This document shows positions 1 to 13,762 of a stretch of 64,000 nucleotides of DNA, one piece after another (positions within the stretch are counted from its first letter, which is position 1; each line of letters begins with the position of its first letter). The stretch lies in contig NC_081812.1 in the NCBI RefSeq assembly GCF_030704535.1, positions 22,047,501 to 22,111,500 of the forward strand. Reading direction: 5' to 3'. The position numbers were made by a program, and so were the translations under genes. This stretch comes from Vitis vinifera. Taxonomy: Eukaryota; Streptophyta; Magnoliopsida; Vitales; Vitaceae. Under the pieces are notes generated by a model, which had not been told where the DNA came from, did no database searches, and saw only the letters and a program-made list of their open reading frames with translations.

Positions 1-2600
1 TTTAATTTAAATTAAAACATGTTTTACTATTTTTTCAACTAATATTTTATGAAACAAAAACCTATGTTTAGAAATCTAAAATATTTTGAACATATTTTTA
101 AATTTTATTTTAAAAATAATTTTTATATTTAATATTTTATTTCATATATTTTATATAATTTTTTTAAAACAATCATAAAATACACGTGAAAATATAAAAA
201 ATAATTAAAAGATATTCCCTTAAAAAGTTCTATTTTTTTGTTATCAAACTTTTTTTTTTTTTAAATTAGAAAACTATTGTCAAATATACCCTAAATAATT
301 ATAATCCTTATATTTTGATAAACTTAATCTTGTGAAAATCCCAATGAATCAACTATGAATCTTCATGTAAGTCAGGTTCTTAGGAGTATAAATATCATAA
401 ATGTATCCAAAAGTCAATAACACGTTGTTGTGAATTTTTGATAATATTTAAAATATTTATTGAAAATATAGTACTTTTAAACAAATTTATCTCTATTAAA
501 AAATGAATTAAAGTTATATTTTTAGGGTAACTTTTTATTGAATCCCTTAAAAATGTCCTATATTTAGAAGTAGTTTAAAAGATAAGTTTTAAATTGAGTA
601 AAAGTCTACGTTTATGCTTTAGAAAAGGTGGGTGGAATTGATCTTATAGGATATGATACTCTTCTTCCAAAGCCGGTCCAAATGTTGGGACCCATGATTT
701 TGAACTTTGGGTTGGAGGAGTTAATGCCCTGGCTGGGATTAATTTTGTCTCCAATTGAAGAAGTGGTTGAAACTTTGAAACTTAATGCTCAAGCTTTTAA
801 CTAGGAGGACTCACTTTCAGAGGACACGCCATCATGCAATCTATGGAAAATTCAATCCATTTTCTATTAAAAAAAGAAAAATAAAAGGTTGGAACTTTTA
901 AGTGGGCCCTTTTTGGCTTTTTGTTTGTTTTCTACACCAAAGAACACTCTCATTCGCGCTTGACCAAGGTTTCATTTTCCAAGGAGTGGATTCCTAAAGT
1001 GGGTTCACCCTGGTCCTTGGTTACCAAGCCCCCACACGTTTTCTTGATGGACCTCATGGAAAAAAGGAGTTCAATGTTTAATCCCATATATTTGAATACT
1101 TCATTTACGGGGGAGTAGACCATGAAGGAGAAGACTAGCTCTGCTCATAGACTTTAATATTTGTCTTTTATTTTTTTTTATGGGTTTGATGGAAGAAATA
1201 TTGGTATCTAATGTTATGTTATTTTCGGTCATTGTATGGTTAAAGGATCGACCATACCTTTAAAAAATAGAAATTTCAACCATTATAGCTGGTTCTTCCA
1301 ATATCGTCGAGGTCATTGTATGGTTAAAGGACCGACCATACCTTTAAAAAATAGAAATTTCAACCATTATAGCTGGTTCTTTCAATATCATCGAGAAGTA
1401 AGTTGGCTGATTCAACTTCTAGATAGGGTTATATTATTTGGATATTTGGATAATGTTTGATCAAAATGTCTGTCTAAAAATCCGCTCTGACTTTTAATAT
1501 GATTTTTATTGAATTTAATGATTTAAAATTTATTATTCTCTCTTATTAAAGTGGTTAGTTGAAACACCTTAAATTTATTTTAAATTATTCAATTTTATAA
1601 TTTGGTAAAAGAGAAATGAAGGAGAAAATAATTAATAGTTATAGAAAGTATAAGTTGTGAATTTAATTTATATTATTAAATTTTATTTTATATATAATTA
1701 AGACCGAATGGATCAAGTAATACTTGAACCGGTTTTGAACCTATTTCGAGTTTTAAAAATAATATCAAATTCACTTTTAACCCGCTTATTTAAATTTTAA
1801 ACATGTCTAATGGATCCAAATGGATATTTAAAAAAATCTGCACATTGGCATCCTATGAACGACTTTTTAAAAATGATTTTTTTTATCATATATATATATA
1901 TATATATTAAAAACACTTGTAAAACATATTTCCTTTATCCCAACAATACTGATTATCCTTGATAAAGGAAGTGCTAATTTTTTTTTTTTTTTAAAGAGAA
2001 TCACTCTCCAAACAAACTTTAATTGATTTGTTAAATGGACCTTTAATCATGTAAATTGTGTTCAAAGCAGGCCACTAGTTTCCATGACACAAAATTAGAT
2101 TATTACATATTTTTCTTCTGATCTTAGAGGGAGTCGGAAGTTAGAATTTTACAAATAACCCATCTATTCATTTGACACATTCAAACTAGATTCTGGATGT
2201 GGTGGGTTGTGTTTCCTTTTAGCATTTTCAGTTTTCTGGCGGGTTGACAGAGTCACCTCTTTCATTCTTACTCTACGTGATTGTATACTTTAATTTTTTA
2301 TTTTCTCGGGAAAAAGAAAGGAGGACTATTCAAAACTGGAATGCATGGATAATTCCCAATTTTTCCAATGGAGGGATTGGGGGAAACTTCCTAGGGTAGT
2401 CGATAACACGTGGTTGGAGATGATGGGTCTGTTATACAGCTCTGCCTTCCCTCTCTCCTTTTCCTATATATGGAGATTAGCTAAGGGGGGTAAGAGTATT
2501 CGGTTTCTGGCTTTGAAAAGCGTAAGTCTGTGAGAGGGGGAAGTGTTGAATCCATTCTGTAACCTTTAAACCTCAAAAGAAATCAAAGAATCAACCTCTA
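1..2600. other. AT-rich intergenic, no gene seen
   Basis: The stretch is dominated by A/T homopolymer runs and an (AT)n tract near 1,890. Short open frames exist (for example near 921-1118), but they have no recognisable domain, no splice context and no codon bias. The only clear structure is the 84-bp tandem duplication at 1,228-1,395, listed separately. The last few hundred bases (about 2,300-2,600) become richer in G/C and CT and are probably the promoter of the IQM gene that follows. Confidence 0.6.
1228..1395. repeat. 84-bp tandem duplication (two copies)
   Basis: Copy 1 is 1,228-1,311 and copy 2 is 1,312-1,395. They lie head to tail and differ at only about three positions, so the duplication is recent compared with the surrounding sequence. 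Each unit holds overlapping inverted words (TATGGT/ACCATA and TTAAAGG/CCTTTAA) that could fold. No coding function is visible. Confidence 0.9.
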
Positions 2601-3227
2601 CCCACCCACATTATTCGCTCTCTCTCTCATTGGTACCCACCAATCCGCATTCCCTCATTTGGGTTCGGGTTCTTCTCCTCCCATCTCTCTCCACCTTAAA
2701 ACAGGTCTCCTCTCTGATTCACCTTGTCTCAGGTTAAGGTACGACTGCTATGCATTTCATCCCTGCCTCTTATGTCATTGGTTAGGTTTTTTGAAAAGGG
2801 GGTGTTTGTATGGTGTTCAATGAAATGGGTGCGGTGGAAATATTGCTGTGTGTGTGAGTAAATTTGATTTTGGGAATTGGGTTTCGTGGTATGATGTTAT
2901 TTCTTATCCTGCAATCTTGGATTATTGCTTTAATAGGTGTTTGAGGGTTGCTTTGAAGAATTTAGTCTGTCTTTGGTTGTGGGGAAGAGTGAGAGGAGAA
3001 AAGGAAAATGCTTAATGCATAATGCTTTCTTTCACACTTTCCTGAAAACCAAACAGATGGTTAAGAGTTCATAGAAACAATAGCCTCCTTTATTAATGGA
3101 TTCCCATTGATGAATTTATGTCACTGAGTTTTCTGGTTTTGTTCATCTTTTCAGGATTTGGGACCCCATAGATCTTGCTGAGAGAGATCTTGGTCATTTC
3201 CAGATACCAGTCCTATTGTTCAATCAA

Positions 3228-5936
3228 ATGGGAATGGTTGCTTCATGCCCATTTGCAGACGATTTAGACAGAGACTTTGAAGCTGCTCTATTAAGATCCC
3301 TCAGCTTCGGAGCCCATGATGTGAAGAATGCATTGCGATCCTTCAGTTTCAATGGCCATGATTCGGAACGCCCTACAATGAAGTCGTTTCCGTCTGGGAA
3401 GATGATATTTGAAGGGTCGCTAAGCTTCAAAAGGACTGAATTGGATACCAGGATCTCACTCAAGGCTCCTTGCCCTGATAGCATTAAGAGCAAAGACACC
3501 AATGAACAAGTCCCGAAATCGGATAGCCTACTGGAGAAAATCCCGCCACTGACATTGCCAGAAAGAGGAAACAGAACATTCCAGGCTGCATTGAAGTTGC
3601 AGAAGGTGTATAAAAGTTTCCGAACCAGAAGACAGCTAGCAGATTGTGCAGTTCTTGTGGAGCAGAGATGGTTAGTATTAGTCTCTACCACAACTCTCTT
3701 ATTCCATTTGGTTGCTGAGAAAGTATAAAAGAAAATAAAATGACTGAATAACATAAGGTATTGCCTTTTTGGAATGTTCTTTACTTGTGTTTTCTCAGCA
3801 TACAAGCAGAAATCTACTCATGTTTTCCATAGAATTTCAAACTTAGATCCAACCAAATGGGTTACTTTGCAAAATTTACACAAGATGTCACCACAAAGTA
3901 CAAACCATGCTACGAGATTGATGTTTGACAGATGATAATCTCCCCCTATATAAGACATGGGACCGACTTTTGGGATAAAAACAAAGGAATGGTTTCATTT
4001 CTGTGTGATGCTTTGATTAATACTTTTTAAATGCACTTCATAGGTGGAAAGTGTTGGATTTCGCTGAACTCAAACGGAGTTCTATATCATTTTTTGACAT
4101 TGAGAGGACGGAAAGTGTTTTTTCACGTTGGTCAAGAGCAAGAACCAGAGCTGCCAAGGTAGGGAAAGGTTTATCGAAGGATGAAAAGGCCCGGAAACTT
4201 GCTTTGCAGCACTGGCTTGAGGCTGTGAGTGGCATTTATACTCTAAGTGAAACTACTTCTTCTTCTCCCCCTGCTCGTACTAATTTTATTCCTTCTTGTT
4301 ACAGATTGATCCTAGACATCGATACGGGCATAATCTTCAGTTTTATTATGTCAAATGGCTGCACTGTGAAAGTAGACAGCCCTTCTTTTATTGGTAAGAT
4401 TTGTGGGGACCGAAACAAAATAATCTGCATACATGACTACTGATTTGTATTTGGATTCTAAGATTGGCTCTCTTTTTAACTTTGAATATGCAGGCTTGAT
4501 ATAGGAGAAGGAAAAGAAGTGAATCTTGTTGACAGATGCCCTCGATCGAAACTTCAGCAACAATGCATCAAATATCTTGGTCCGGTAAGCCTCATCTTCA
4601 TGTCTAATCCCCTCCTTTATCTGCTTGGACCTTGCTAACATTTCATTTTCTTTGGGTTCATTTCATAGATAGAAAGGAAGGCCTATGAAGTTATAGTGGA
4701 GAATGGGAAGTTCCTCTACAAGCAGACAAGAACGCTGATCGATACAGTGAGTGGACCAAAAGATACAAAGTGGATCTTTGTCCTCAGTACATCCAAGAAA
4801 TTGTATATTGGAAAGAAGAGCAAAGGAACATTTCAACATTCAAGTTTTTTGGCTGGAGGAGCCACACTGTCTGCTGGGAGATTGGTAGTGGAAGAGGGTG
4901 TTCTAAAGGTATGAAAAAGGATATAAACCCAGGGAGCTGTTTGATATGGCTGTTTGTTTGTTCCTTAGAATGTAGACTAATCTGATCTTTTTTCTTCTTT
5001 CTACTGAACTAGGCTGTCTGGCCTCACAGTGGACATTATCTTCCAACAGAAGAAAACTTTCAGGAATTCATGTTGTTCCTCCGGGAAAATGATGTAGATC
5101 TCACTAATGTTACAGTAAGAAACACTGACCTTGCCTCTTCATTTTTAACACTGCCATCAGGAGATGATGTAGTTTCTTTCTTTCATGTTCAGCAATATGC
5201 TAGTGAAGAAGAAGAGACCGGCAACAAAAAGGTCGGTGGTTTCAGCCTTCGAAACAACCCATCAGAGGCAGATTTAACTCGAGATGATGAAGAAACCGAT
5301 GATATGGACTCAGCTCAAGTGGAAACAGATTCAAGAAATCAAGACTCAAGTGCAGCAGGAGCAGAGCCTCATCCACCAACCTCGAGATTGTCTCGAGGAT
5401 TGTGCTCAAAAATAACCAGACTCGAAATACCAGAAAGAAGTGATGTGTTTGAGAAGTTCATGGAAGAAGCAGGGGAGCCAGATTCACCCTCATGCGGTTA
5501 CGAAACAGCAGAAGAATCATTTTTAACTGAGGAAGATTTCATATATCCTAAAGTGAATTTGTTCAATGAAGATCAAGAAGAAGAAAATGCAAAACCCATC
5601 CCAAAAGAAAAAATCATGATGAGGATAAATTCACATAAAGGAATGAAGTCATACCAGTTGGCTCAGCAGTTATCCAGTAAATGGACAACAGGAGCTGGAC
5701 CCCGAATTGGGTGCATGAGGGACTACCCTTCGGAGCTTCAATTCCGGGTTTTAGAGCAAGTCAACTTTTCTCCAAGAAGTGCTGTTGCTACTCCTAGTTC
5801 AACTCCAAAACCGACCAGGTTTGGTGCCAAGGTTTTGACCCCAGCTCCTCATAGGAGAGAAACAAATACTAGCCAAAGTGCCCTTGCTTCAGAGCAAGGT
5901 GACATTGCCACAGATAGCAACACCAGTAGCCAGTAA
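3228..5936 (+). CDS. IQM1: IQ-motif calmodulin-binding protein, IQM family (IQM1-like)
   Basis: Six coding exons read 3228-3670, 4044-4224, 4305-4393, 4494-4584, 4669-4908 and 5013-5936, all with GT/AG borders and consistent phase, giving about 655 aa. The start is the ATG of [12 protein letters not shown]; the N-terminal xxSCPFA pattern is typical of the family. An IQ motif lies at about residues 119-138 ([15 protein letters not shown]). It is followed by the family core: [73 protein letters not shown] and [16 protein letters not shown] conserved tail, [20 protein letters not shown], closes the protein. An acidic low-complexity linker comes before that tail and makes the protein longer than some relatives. 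A leader intron is likely from about 2,733/2,739 to 3,154. IQM proteins bind calmodulin without needing calcium and are linked to stomatal and stress responses. IQM1 rather than a paralogue is judged from memory. Confidence 0.9.
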
Positions 5937-7440
5937 TAGGTGGAAGATGGACAAAGGTTGATTTCATTTATTATTTTGTATTGGGGTTGAGAAGATGATA
6001 CATGGATTCTCCAACACTCGTTAGTATGTTATTCTTTTGTACACTTTTTTTTCCTTTCCTTTTGTAGATCTGATGCTCCAATTTGAGTTTTGTGGGTGTT
6101 GCAACTCTTTTGTTTACAAATAAATAATGAAAAGAAGAGAAGTTCCCATTCAGTAACTTGACTCACTTTCCTTTTGGATGACATGGAAAATATAAAGGAA
6201 AAAAATGGGAAGGAAACTGCAATAGAGAATATTAAAGTATTTCCCTTGGTTTTTTCCTCCAAAAATAGTGAGGAAAATTGAAGGGAAAAGCAAAGGAAAA
6301 AGAGAGGGAGAATTTCACGGGCTCACACATCTTCTTTATTGGGACTCCTATACCAAAACTCCTCTCCACGGGTGACCATTCCTACAGCCACCACCATCAA
6401 GCCCACCGCCTTTTGGATTAGAGAAGGAAGAAAATTTGAATTTCCCTTCTTGGTTGAGCTCTCCAACTGTCCTTTTAAACTTTCCATTTACTAGCCTGCA
6501 GCCAATGGTTAAGCCAAGGCCTCCAGAAAAATTGCGAAAGGTCATTTCCATGTTGTACTCTCAAAAGATAGACCCCGTTGATCAACTCTGCCCAAATGGG
6601 AATCAATTAGGAAGAATTTGTGTAGTATGATTATATCAGTGTCGATACTAGTCTTCGGGTCTACTTCCTATCGTTTCTTAAAGTAGCATGTTTATATTTC
6701 ATCCATGCTTCTTTGGAATTTAAGAAAGACAATAAAACATGTCTACATTTTAAATGCATCTATTTTCAAACAAATTAGATGTTAGCTTAATTTTTTTTTT
6801 CGAAAACATTTTGACTTCACACATAATTAATTATTATGATAAATTTTATTTGTAATTGAATTTTATTTATTAAATATAGGCAAGTCAAATCACCTTTTTT
6901 TTTAATATACATTTTTATTATATTAGTTATGAAATATTAATGTTAAAGATTACATTTTATATTAATTTTGCTTTTCTTTTATTTTTCCTTCAAAAACCAA
7001 ACATGGGAAATAACTTTCTTGCTTCTTTCCCTCAACTTTTTCATGGATAATCGAACAACGGAAGGTTTTCATATCTCCTTTTTTAACTTTTTTTCTCCTT
7101 TCACTTTTCCTCTTTAATTACTAAGAAAAGAGAAAAATATATTTTAAAAAATAATTTTTATTATATGTAGTTTTATTATGAAAAAAAACAAATATAACTA
7201 AAATTAATCAAAAATTTATGCATTACAAAATTATTCAATTTAATATAATTGAGAAAAATAAGAAAAATAAGTTAAAAAAAAAACATATAAAAATAATTTA
7301 TAGATTTAAAATTTTTTTTTATTTTTTCTTCACTTTTTCTTTCCTTCTATTTTTTCTAAGAACCAAACATAGTCTTATGGTTTTTGGCATATTATCATCA
7401 ATTTTGTTTCCATGTTTTGCCATGTAGAGATTGAAGCTGT
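5937..7440. other. IQM 3' UTR and AT-rich spacer
   Basis: The 3' untranslated region of the IQM gene probably runs to about 6,130. A more G/C-balanced island at about 6,320-6,620 contains an open frame on the minus strand (6,348-6,551), but I recognise no domain and see no exon partners. From 6,640 to 7,430 the sequence is AT-rich with homopolymer runs. Two ACCAAACAT words, near 6,993 and 7,360, could be worn edges of a small DNA transposon, but I could not pair the ends. Confidence 0.5.
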
Positions 7441-7812
7441 TCATATACCTTTCAGCAAGAACTGTCCATTTGGTTGACATGAAGGATCCCAGTTAACCCC
7501 CATAGTGAAAACCTGCAACATTAGCACAGCAAACATGTCTTCCATGGAATCTGTGAGCTCGCACTCTTAGTTCCAGCAATGTTATTCTCAACAAATAAAG
7601 TCAGTAAATCATGTATTTCAAAGTAAGGGAAGACACATAAACCCTGAAAATGGGTTGGCTTCAAATGGTTTATCTAATATTGCAGAGAATTTTTATTAGG
7701 TTCAGTAATTTACATTCTGATATAAAAAGATGTTTAGTTACATTTCACTCACATTGTTATAAACTTATTTGTCTCTATGGGGGAAAGGTTAGATGACATA
7801 AAGAGAAACTTG

Positions 7813-10800
7813 CTAGATGAAAGGGAATATGATATACTCAACATAGAAGAGGTTCCAAATGAACCGATAGAAATCCGAGATTGCTTCCTGCAAAATGCAA
7901 GTAAATGCACAATCAGATACCGTATGAAAAAAATTATCATTAAGGATGTTGCATGAATTTCAGTGTAGCAGTTGTGCCACAGCTTGCAGCAATTCTGCTG
8001 TGAAAAATGTTAAGAAAGAACGATGCTTCCTGCTCAACAAGATGCTATACATTCAATCTAAAAATGATGATTGTAATTGAAATGTTGCTTCCATCATCTT
8101 GATGCCACATGAAATCAACAAGCATTCAAGATTAATAGAGAAGAAAAAGAAGATTGGTACTACCTTGGTATAATTTGCTTGTTCTAATACGCGTGCCTGA
8201 AATCATGTGAAAATCCAACAAATCATAAAATTTTCTGATTAGCAAAAAATGACACAGAATGCTCAGTGGCTAAGAAACTAACGAAAAATTGGCAGGGATG
8301 GAAAGAAGGATCTTTGATCTCAAATTTTCAAACACAAAAATATGTGGTGAATGATTTCCCAAGTACAATTCAATAGCCTTTCAAGAGATAAAACATAAAG
8401 TAGATGACAAAGGATCTTTGCTCTTAAACAACTTTGTCAATGACAAAACATATCAAGAATCTCTTTTCAAGAGTTCCAAAAAACCATTCCACTAAGGATG
8501 TACTGGGGATTAAAACTGAGTATGTTCTCTTAAGTCCAACTCAATCAAGATGAAATGTGCCAAGGAAAAATTTTCATCATGGTTCTAAATGTTGGATCAA
8601 GGTGCTCTCACTTTTAAAAGGTGCAGGCCTATGCTAATTCATTGCCCCTGTTCAACATCACCAAATTAGAGGGAAAAATAAATAAATTTATCTTTTCCTC
8701 TCAGAACAATGGAAAGGCAGGTGAAGTAATTGAGAGACAGGAGACCCAAGAAAGAAACCTATCTTTTCATCATCCTGATCATTGCAGTAAAAAGAAATTA
8801 CAAATTCTGAGAAACAAACCTGGAATATCAAACCCGCAGCTAAGATGGCATGTGCAGGTATCATTAAGCTAAGCCTGAAAGCCTGCAAAGCATGCAAACT
8901 GAAGGACTTAATATTGGGATCTGAATCACATCAGTGAAGTAAAATACAGCTCATATGAAAACCAACCAGGTAAAGATGAAGAAGATAGACTGCAAAGATG
9001 ATATGTTCACCTGAGGCATATAAATTGCTGCCAAAATGGAACCAATATAATTTACCAGCAAAAGTCCAGAACCAAGAAAAGCAATGTTTCTAACACCAAG
9101 CTTTGTTGCCAAGGTTGATATCTGATACCTATAAAACAATTTATGATGCACATATCAGATCGATATTGATAGTAGAGAGAGGGAGGCTTATGGATTAATG
9201 AGCACCATGGGGTTTGGTTTGGTTTGAAAATTTGGGAGATGAGGTTCAAGCAATGTGTGAAATAGATAAGGAAGCATGGAAATCATACCGGGAAATAAAT
9301 GATAAAAAGAAGAGAGTGCCTGTTACTTATGAAGATTTATAGAGAGTAAAACAACCCTTTTACAAATACACAGCTAGAAAAATCAATAGTATCAATATTC
9401 TAAACTGGTTATACAACTTACTTGCGGTCACCCTCAACATCTGGAAGATCTTTCGTTATGGCAATAACCAGTGCAAACAGTGTCACAAAGGTTGTGATGA
9501 AAACCACAGGTGCACTGCAGGTACAAATTAAATTGTTGAAGTTAGGAAGTTTCTTAACAGTTGGGAATATTGGGATGATAATCACAACTTAAATGCTATG
9601 GCACAAGTAACATTCAAAATTGGGAAGTGGATGGTTAGATAAGTCAGCATGGCTCCTCCAGTACACAAATACAAAGATTCAAATAGGAGATCTTGGTGTC
9701 CATGTGAAAGTTTTGGGTAAGATTCCACCACTGACAAATCCAAACTGGGATACTTCCCTCAGGCTTAAGCACAGGCTCAGCTCTTGGAGAATAAATGAAG
9801 AAGCACACCCATACTACTAATATCAGAACCTTGGTTGCATGAACAAGGAACCGTTGTCGAGCAAAACACAGTTAAATCCTGAGAAAAGTACTAGAATGAC
9901 AATAAGCCATGTCCTACTGGACCTATATCATAACCATATATCAAATAATAGACTCCCTTGCTCTGATTACTAAACCTGAGCTAATTAACTGCATGAAATT
10001 GTAATCTATTCTTCTTCAAAGTAACAGCACAGGTGCACAATCCAGCAAATTAAGGCCAGGGGTCCATTACCAGTATATTCTGACAATCTAGCTGTCCCAT
10101 ATTCAAACTATAACCAAGAGAGGATAATTAAAACTGTTAGTGTGATTGTCTGCCTATTGCATACCCAATAGCTGATCTAGCCTCAATCTACTGGTTAAAC
10201 CTCAGGCAATCCACTAAACTTGTGTACACATCTATATGATTTTGTCTCTTAAGTTGACTATAAAGAAGTAAACAGTAATGGGTTAACGCACCTCCACATA
10301 AATGGAAGTCCAAGTGCAGCTCTTGTGGCATAATATACACCAAAATTAAGAAGAAAACCCCGTACCTGCAAAAGTTAGTCTTCTGTTACATTATCTGGCT
10401 GAAGGTACATGAGCAGCAACGAATTTTAATTTTTCACAAAAAACAGCAAAATGTGCTAACAAACTTCTCAGCATTTTGCTATAGCAAGGAGCACAATCAA
10501 CATATTCATCACCATACCATATGGATCCAACTACAACTGAAACTTCACGTTACTCAATCCACTCAGTTATTACCATCCGATAGAAAAAAGGGAGAGGACA
10601 AATGCTATACCGTCGCAATTATTAGAAATGCTGCAACTGGAAATCTCTTCATTCTAAATGGAGGAACAGAATAGATGGTGCCAAGAACGAGGCCAAGACA
10701 GTAAAGCGAAGTGATGAATGACCCAAAGTTGGATCCGACAATCAAAACGCCTGCTACAGCAAAAAACAATACCAAAAACCATGCAGACTGAACTGAAAGG

Positions 10801-13196
10801 TCACCCGCAGCAATAGGTAAATAAGGTTTATTTACCCTGCAAAAGAAAGAGAACAGGAACTAACATGAGAATTGCATTAGCGTGTATGCCAATAAATTGT
10901 CAAGACACAAAATAAGTAATGCCCAAGCAATCAAACCTCCTTAAACACCCTACTTGTGGTTTGCAAATAGAAAACCAGGACTAAACAAATATATTGGTAA
11001 ATCCAAACAGTAAAAAAAAAAATGATGACTTAGAAAATTATAACCATGCGATAATATCATTTTGCTTTAAATTGTGGAGGCTTTTTAGATGGCTTGGGAA
11101 GTTTTGAAAGGCAGTCCAAAATCATTTGATCAAAGATAATTTTTGGAATCTGCCATTTCCTAGTTGCAGCCCATCTTCAGGTGGAACCTAGGCCACAAAA
11201 GATGTGCTACGTGTCCATTACTAGATGCTACCTGATAACCCATGCTCTGGGGCATAGGCTTTCATGCAAGACACCCCTGCATATAACAATTTATTAAACT
11301 GATCTCTATATACATAAGTGTTGCATACTTGTCAATACTGATATCATAGATCTGATTGATGCCCACTATATAACCATTTCCACATATAAGAGCAAGAAGA
11401 CCAGAAAATGCCTTGAACAACAATGACCACTTTATCAGATTTGGGTTCTCAATCAATGCCCTTGCTACCAAAGCACTGTCAAAAGAAGAAAAGATGAACC
11501 GAAGTCAAGAATTCTAGGCATAATCTTGGGATCAGGATCAATAAACCATTAATAACTCAAGATTAGCATGATTATTACTTACGTGGACCCTAATGCTGTT
11601 CCGCGAATCGTATGGGGTCTTAAGAATCTCCAGCATGCATCTTTGAACACTGAAAATTTGTTCAGTGGTGGATCAGATCCAGCAGCTCCAACTTGAGTGC
11701 TAGCCTGGACAGCATCCACTTTCATGTAAATTTCATGCATAAACCTTGGGTTCCAATAGAGCCTAGTAAATGAAACTTGGATGACCATAAGCTACAAACT
11801 CAAAGACCCATATTTTATAAATTCCAACCATGTTTGTGACCATCTCAAAAATGATGGATCATTGTGCCAAATTTTCCTTTAAATGCCATTAGAGCAAATA
11901 ATATTTCAACTTTAGTATCTACAATTTATAATTTCTACGCCATGATAACAAAAAAATGGTAATGGCAATATTAGATTATTTATTGACTAATTAGTAACTG
12001 TTAAAAATTATTCTTGTGAGAAACAATTTCACAAACTGAGGCTACTGAGCTTAACAAAAAGATCATGAAAACTGGAGTTTTGAAATTAGTGAGATATCAG
12101 TAATTTCAAGTGAAAAAAAGGGTCTGATTTTTCCAGAACTTTTCATAAAAATGCCCATAAATCTATCCAGTCTCTTAGACTACATTTGATTCTCCAAAAA
12201 CTATAAAAGAAAGAACACAGAGGCAAAAATTAAATGATAAGAAAAATGTAAGGAAAAATTATAAATTTCTTCTTCTATTTGGTTGTGGCTGAAAATGCTG
12301 AGAGAAATAAAATTAAATGATTGATGAATGTACTTTTTGACAAACGTCTCTAACTTTTTTTAAGGAAACCCAACCCCCACTCCCCCTCTCCTCTTTTCCC
12401 TATAACTTTTCCCTTGCTTTTTCCCATTGTATCCAAACATAACAAAACCATTTTCCTCCTCACCTTCTCCCATGGTATTCAAACATAACAAAACCATTCT
12501 CCTTAGCATTTTTCTTGTAACCAAACATAGCTATATCATATGGTCCTCACACAGTTTCTTTCCAACGAGACATAAGCACATATCAAAAGTTCACCAAACC
12601 ATTCAATTTTATTTTTTTCTTGATAGGTAAAAGTTCATCAAACCATTTAATAACACTTATATTTCATATTCCCTTCTACCTTTCCTAGGGTTCATATTTA
12701 CTTAATCGAAGTGTCCCACTGGATTACTAGTGTTTCATATTACATTCCAAATCATTTCCCAACTTCACGGGTCCAATATATAGTTCCTAGTTGAGTGGGG
12801 ATTCTGTTTTGTGAGGTTCCAGATAATTCAAAAACCAAAACTGCCATTCAACTTTCCTTTTGTTTCTAGGTTCACGGTTTCTTCTTCTTTACCATGACAT
12901 ACCCAAATCAGGCCATTAGACACAGACATGAAAAACCCAAATTTCAAGTAATGACATGAAGAAAAAAGACATACCCAGATGCTAAAACGCCTAAAATGTG
13001 TGCTTGAAACGGGTTTGGGGAAGCCTGTGCGGTGGTGGAAACCAATGGAAGAGGGGTTTTCAGGAGATTTCAGTAACCAGACAGAAGATTTACAAGCGGG
13101 ATTAATGGGTATCCTCCTGTGTAGATACGAGGAGTCGCAGTGAGGAGTAGTAGCTGAAATCCGAAGCGAAGATGAAGGAGAGAAGGCGAGCTCCAT
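7813..13196 (-). CDS. HST: Homogentisate solanesyltransferase, plastidial (plastoquinone biosynthesis)
   Basis: Ten exons on the minus strand: 12975-13196, 11583-11704, 11329-11475, 10611-10836, 10292-10365, 9422-9514, 9011-9128, 8820-8882, 8164-8196 and 7813-7887. All phases agree and give 390 aa, close to the Arabidopsis enzyme (about 386). Exon 1 encodes a serine-rich plastid transit peptide starting [10 protein letters not shown]. The mature part carries both UbiA prenyltransferase aspartate motifs: NQIYDISID (about 155-163) and [11 protein letters not shown] (about 285-295). Family blocks include [32 protein letters not shown] and [17 protein letters not shown], and the end reads [18 protein letters not shown]. 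The enzyme joins solanesyl diphosphate to homogentisate and removes CO2 in the chloroplast envelope, the committed step to plastoquinone-9. HST is separated from the tocopherol homologue HPT by its close match to the HST sequence as I recall it. The 3' UTR probably covers about 7,440-7,812. Confidence 0.95.
12428..12521. repeat. 47-bp imperfect tandem duplication in HST intron 1
   Basis: The words GTATCCAAACATAACAAAAC (from 12,428) and GTATTCAAACATAACAAAAC (from 12,475) start two units about 47 bp apart. The second is diverged after its first 24 bases. The stretch around it (about 12,178-12,535) begins with CTACATTTGATTCTC and ends with AACCAAACATAG, loosely inverted, so it may be a degraded MITE; this is weak. 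Confidence 0.5.
12585..12650 (-). mobile_element. Tail-only LINE insertion with 22-bp target-site duplication
   Basis: Two 22-bp direct repeats (12,585-12,606 and 12,629-12,650, two mismatches, both C/T) flank a 22-bp insert at 12,607-12,628. Read on the minus strand the insert is ACCTATCAAGAAAAAAATAA plus two more A's, which is the 3' end plus poly(A) of an L1-type LINE. It therefore looks like an extreme 5' truncation during target-primed reverse transcription, now lying in HST intron 1. Confidence 0.7.
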
Positions 13197-13680
13197 TGAG
13201 TGAGGAGAAGGATGAGGGCCAGTGAAAGTCGGCTGCTTTCTTACATTCTTGGTTGAAAATCAATAAAAAAAAGAAAGGAAAATAATCAATATCAAAAATT
13301 TATTTAGGAGGAAAACAAGATGGAAGTAAGAGGAAAATTTATTAAGGCTAAAAAATAAAAATAAAAATAAGAAAATTAAATTATTTTATTATAATATAAT
13401 TAAAAATAGTTAAATAAATAAAATTTTAAAATTATTTAATTTATATAATAAAATAAAATAAGTGAAATGAGTTTAAAAAATTGATAAAAAGATAATTTAT
13501 TTACTTTAAATTTTCGGAACAATGCCTACAAATTTTCACAAAATTCCATCTTTAAAAAATACTTGTACGAAAGATTTCAAAGTCTTTTTAACATCCGGGA
13601 AATTCGAAATGACTGAGGTACCCCGCATGTTCCATTTGTCCAGGGTGGCTAAAGGAGTAATTTCATTCACCTCTTCAGCC

Positions 13681-13762
13681 TATATAAGCAAAATTTTGGG
13701 GGTTTCTCCTTCAGAAGCCGCCGTCGATCTTCTAAACCCTCACGTCGTCGTCTCCTTAACAG
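13681..13762 (+). promoter_or_regulatory. Core promoter and leader exon of eS28 copy A
   Basis: A TATA box (TATATAAG) lies at 13,681-13,688, about 50 bp before a CT-rich, telo-box-bearing leader (AAACCCT near 13,734). The leader exon ends with a CAG|GTCTGT donor at 13,762/13,763. The same layout, including the word CGAAGCCGCCGT or a close variant, appears in copy B at 17,277-17,376, so the two promoters are homologous. Confidence 0.7.

Noticed and set aside
3224-3805. 193-codon open frame on the minus strand
   Set aside because: It is the antisense shadow of IQM exon 1, whose plus-strand reading has clear family motifs and splice sites.
6348-6551. Glycine-rich open frame downstream of the IQM gene
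   Set aside because: No family is recognised, there is no promoter or exon context, and the frame is short; left as unassigned spacer.
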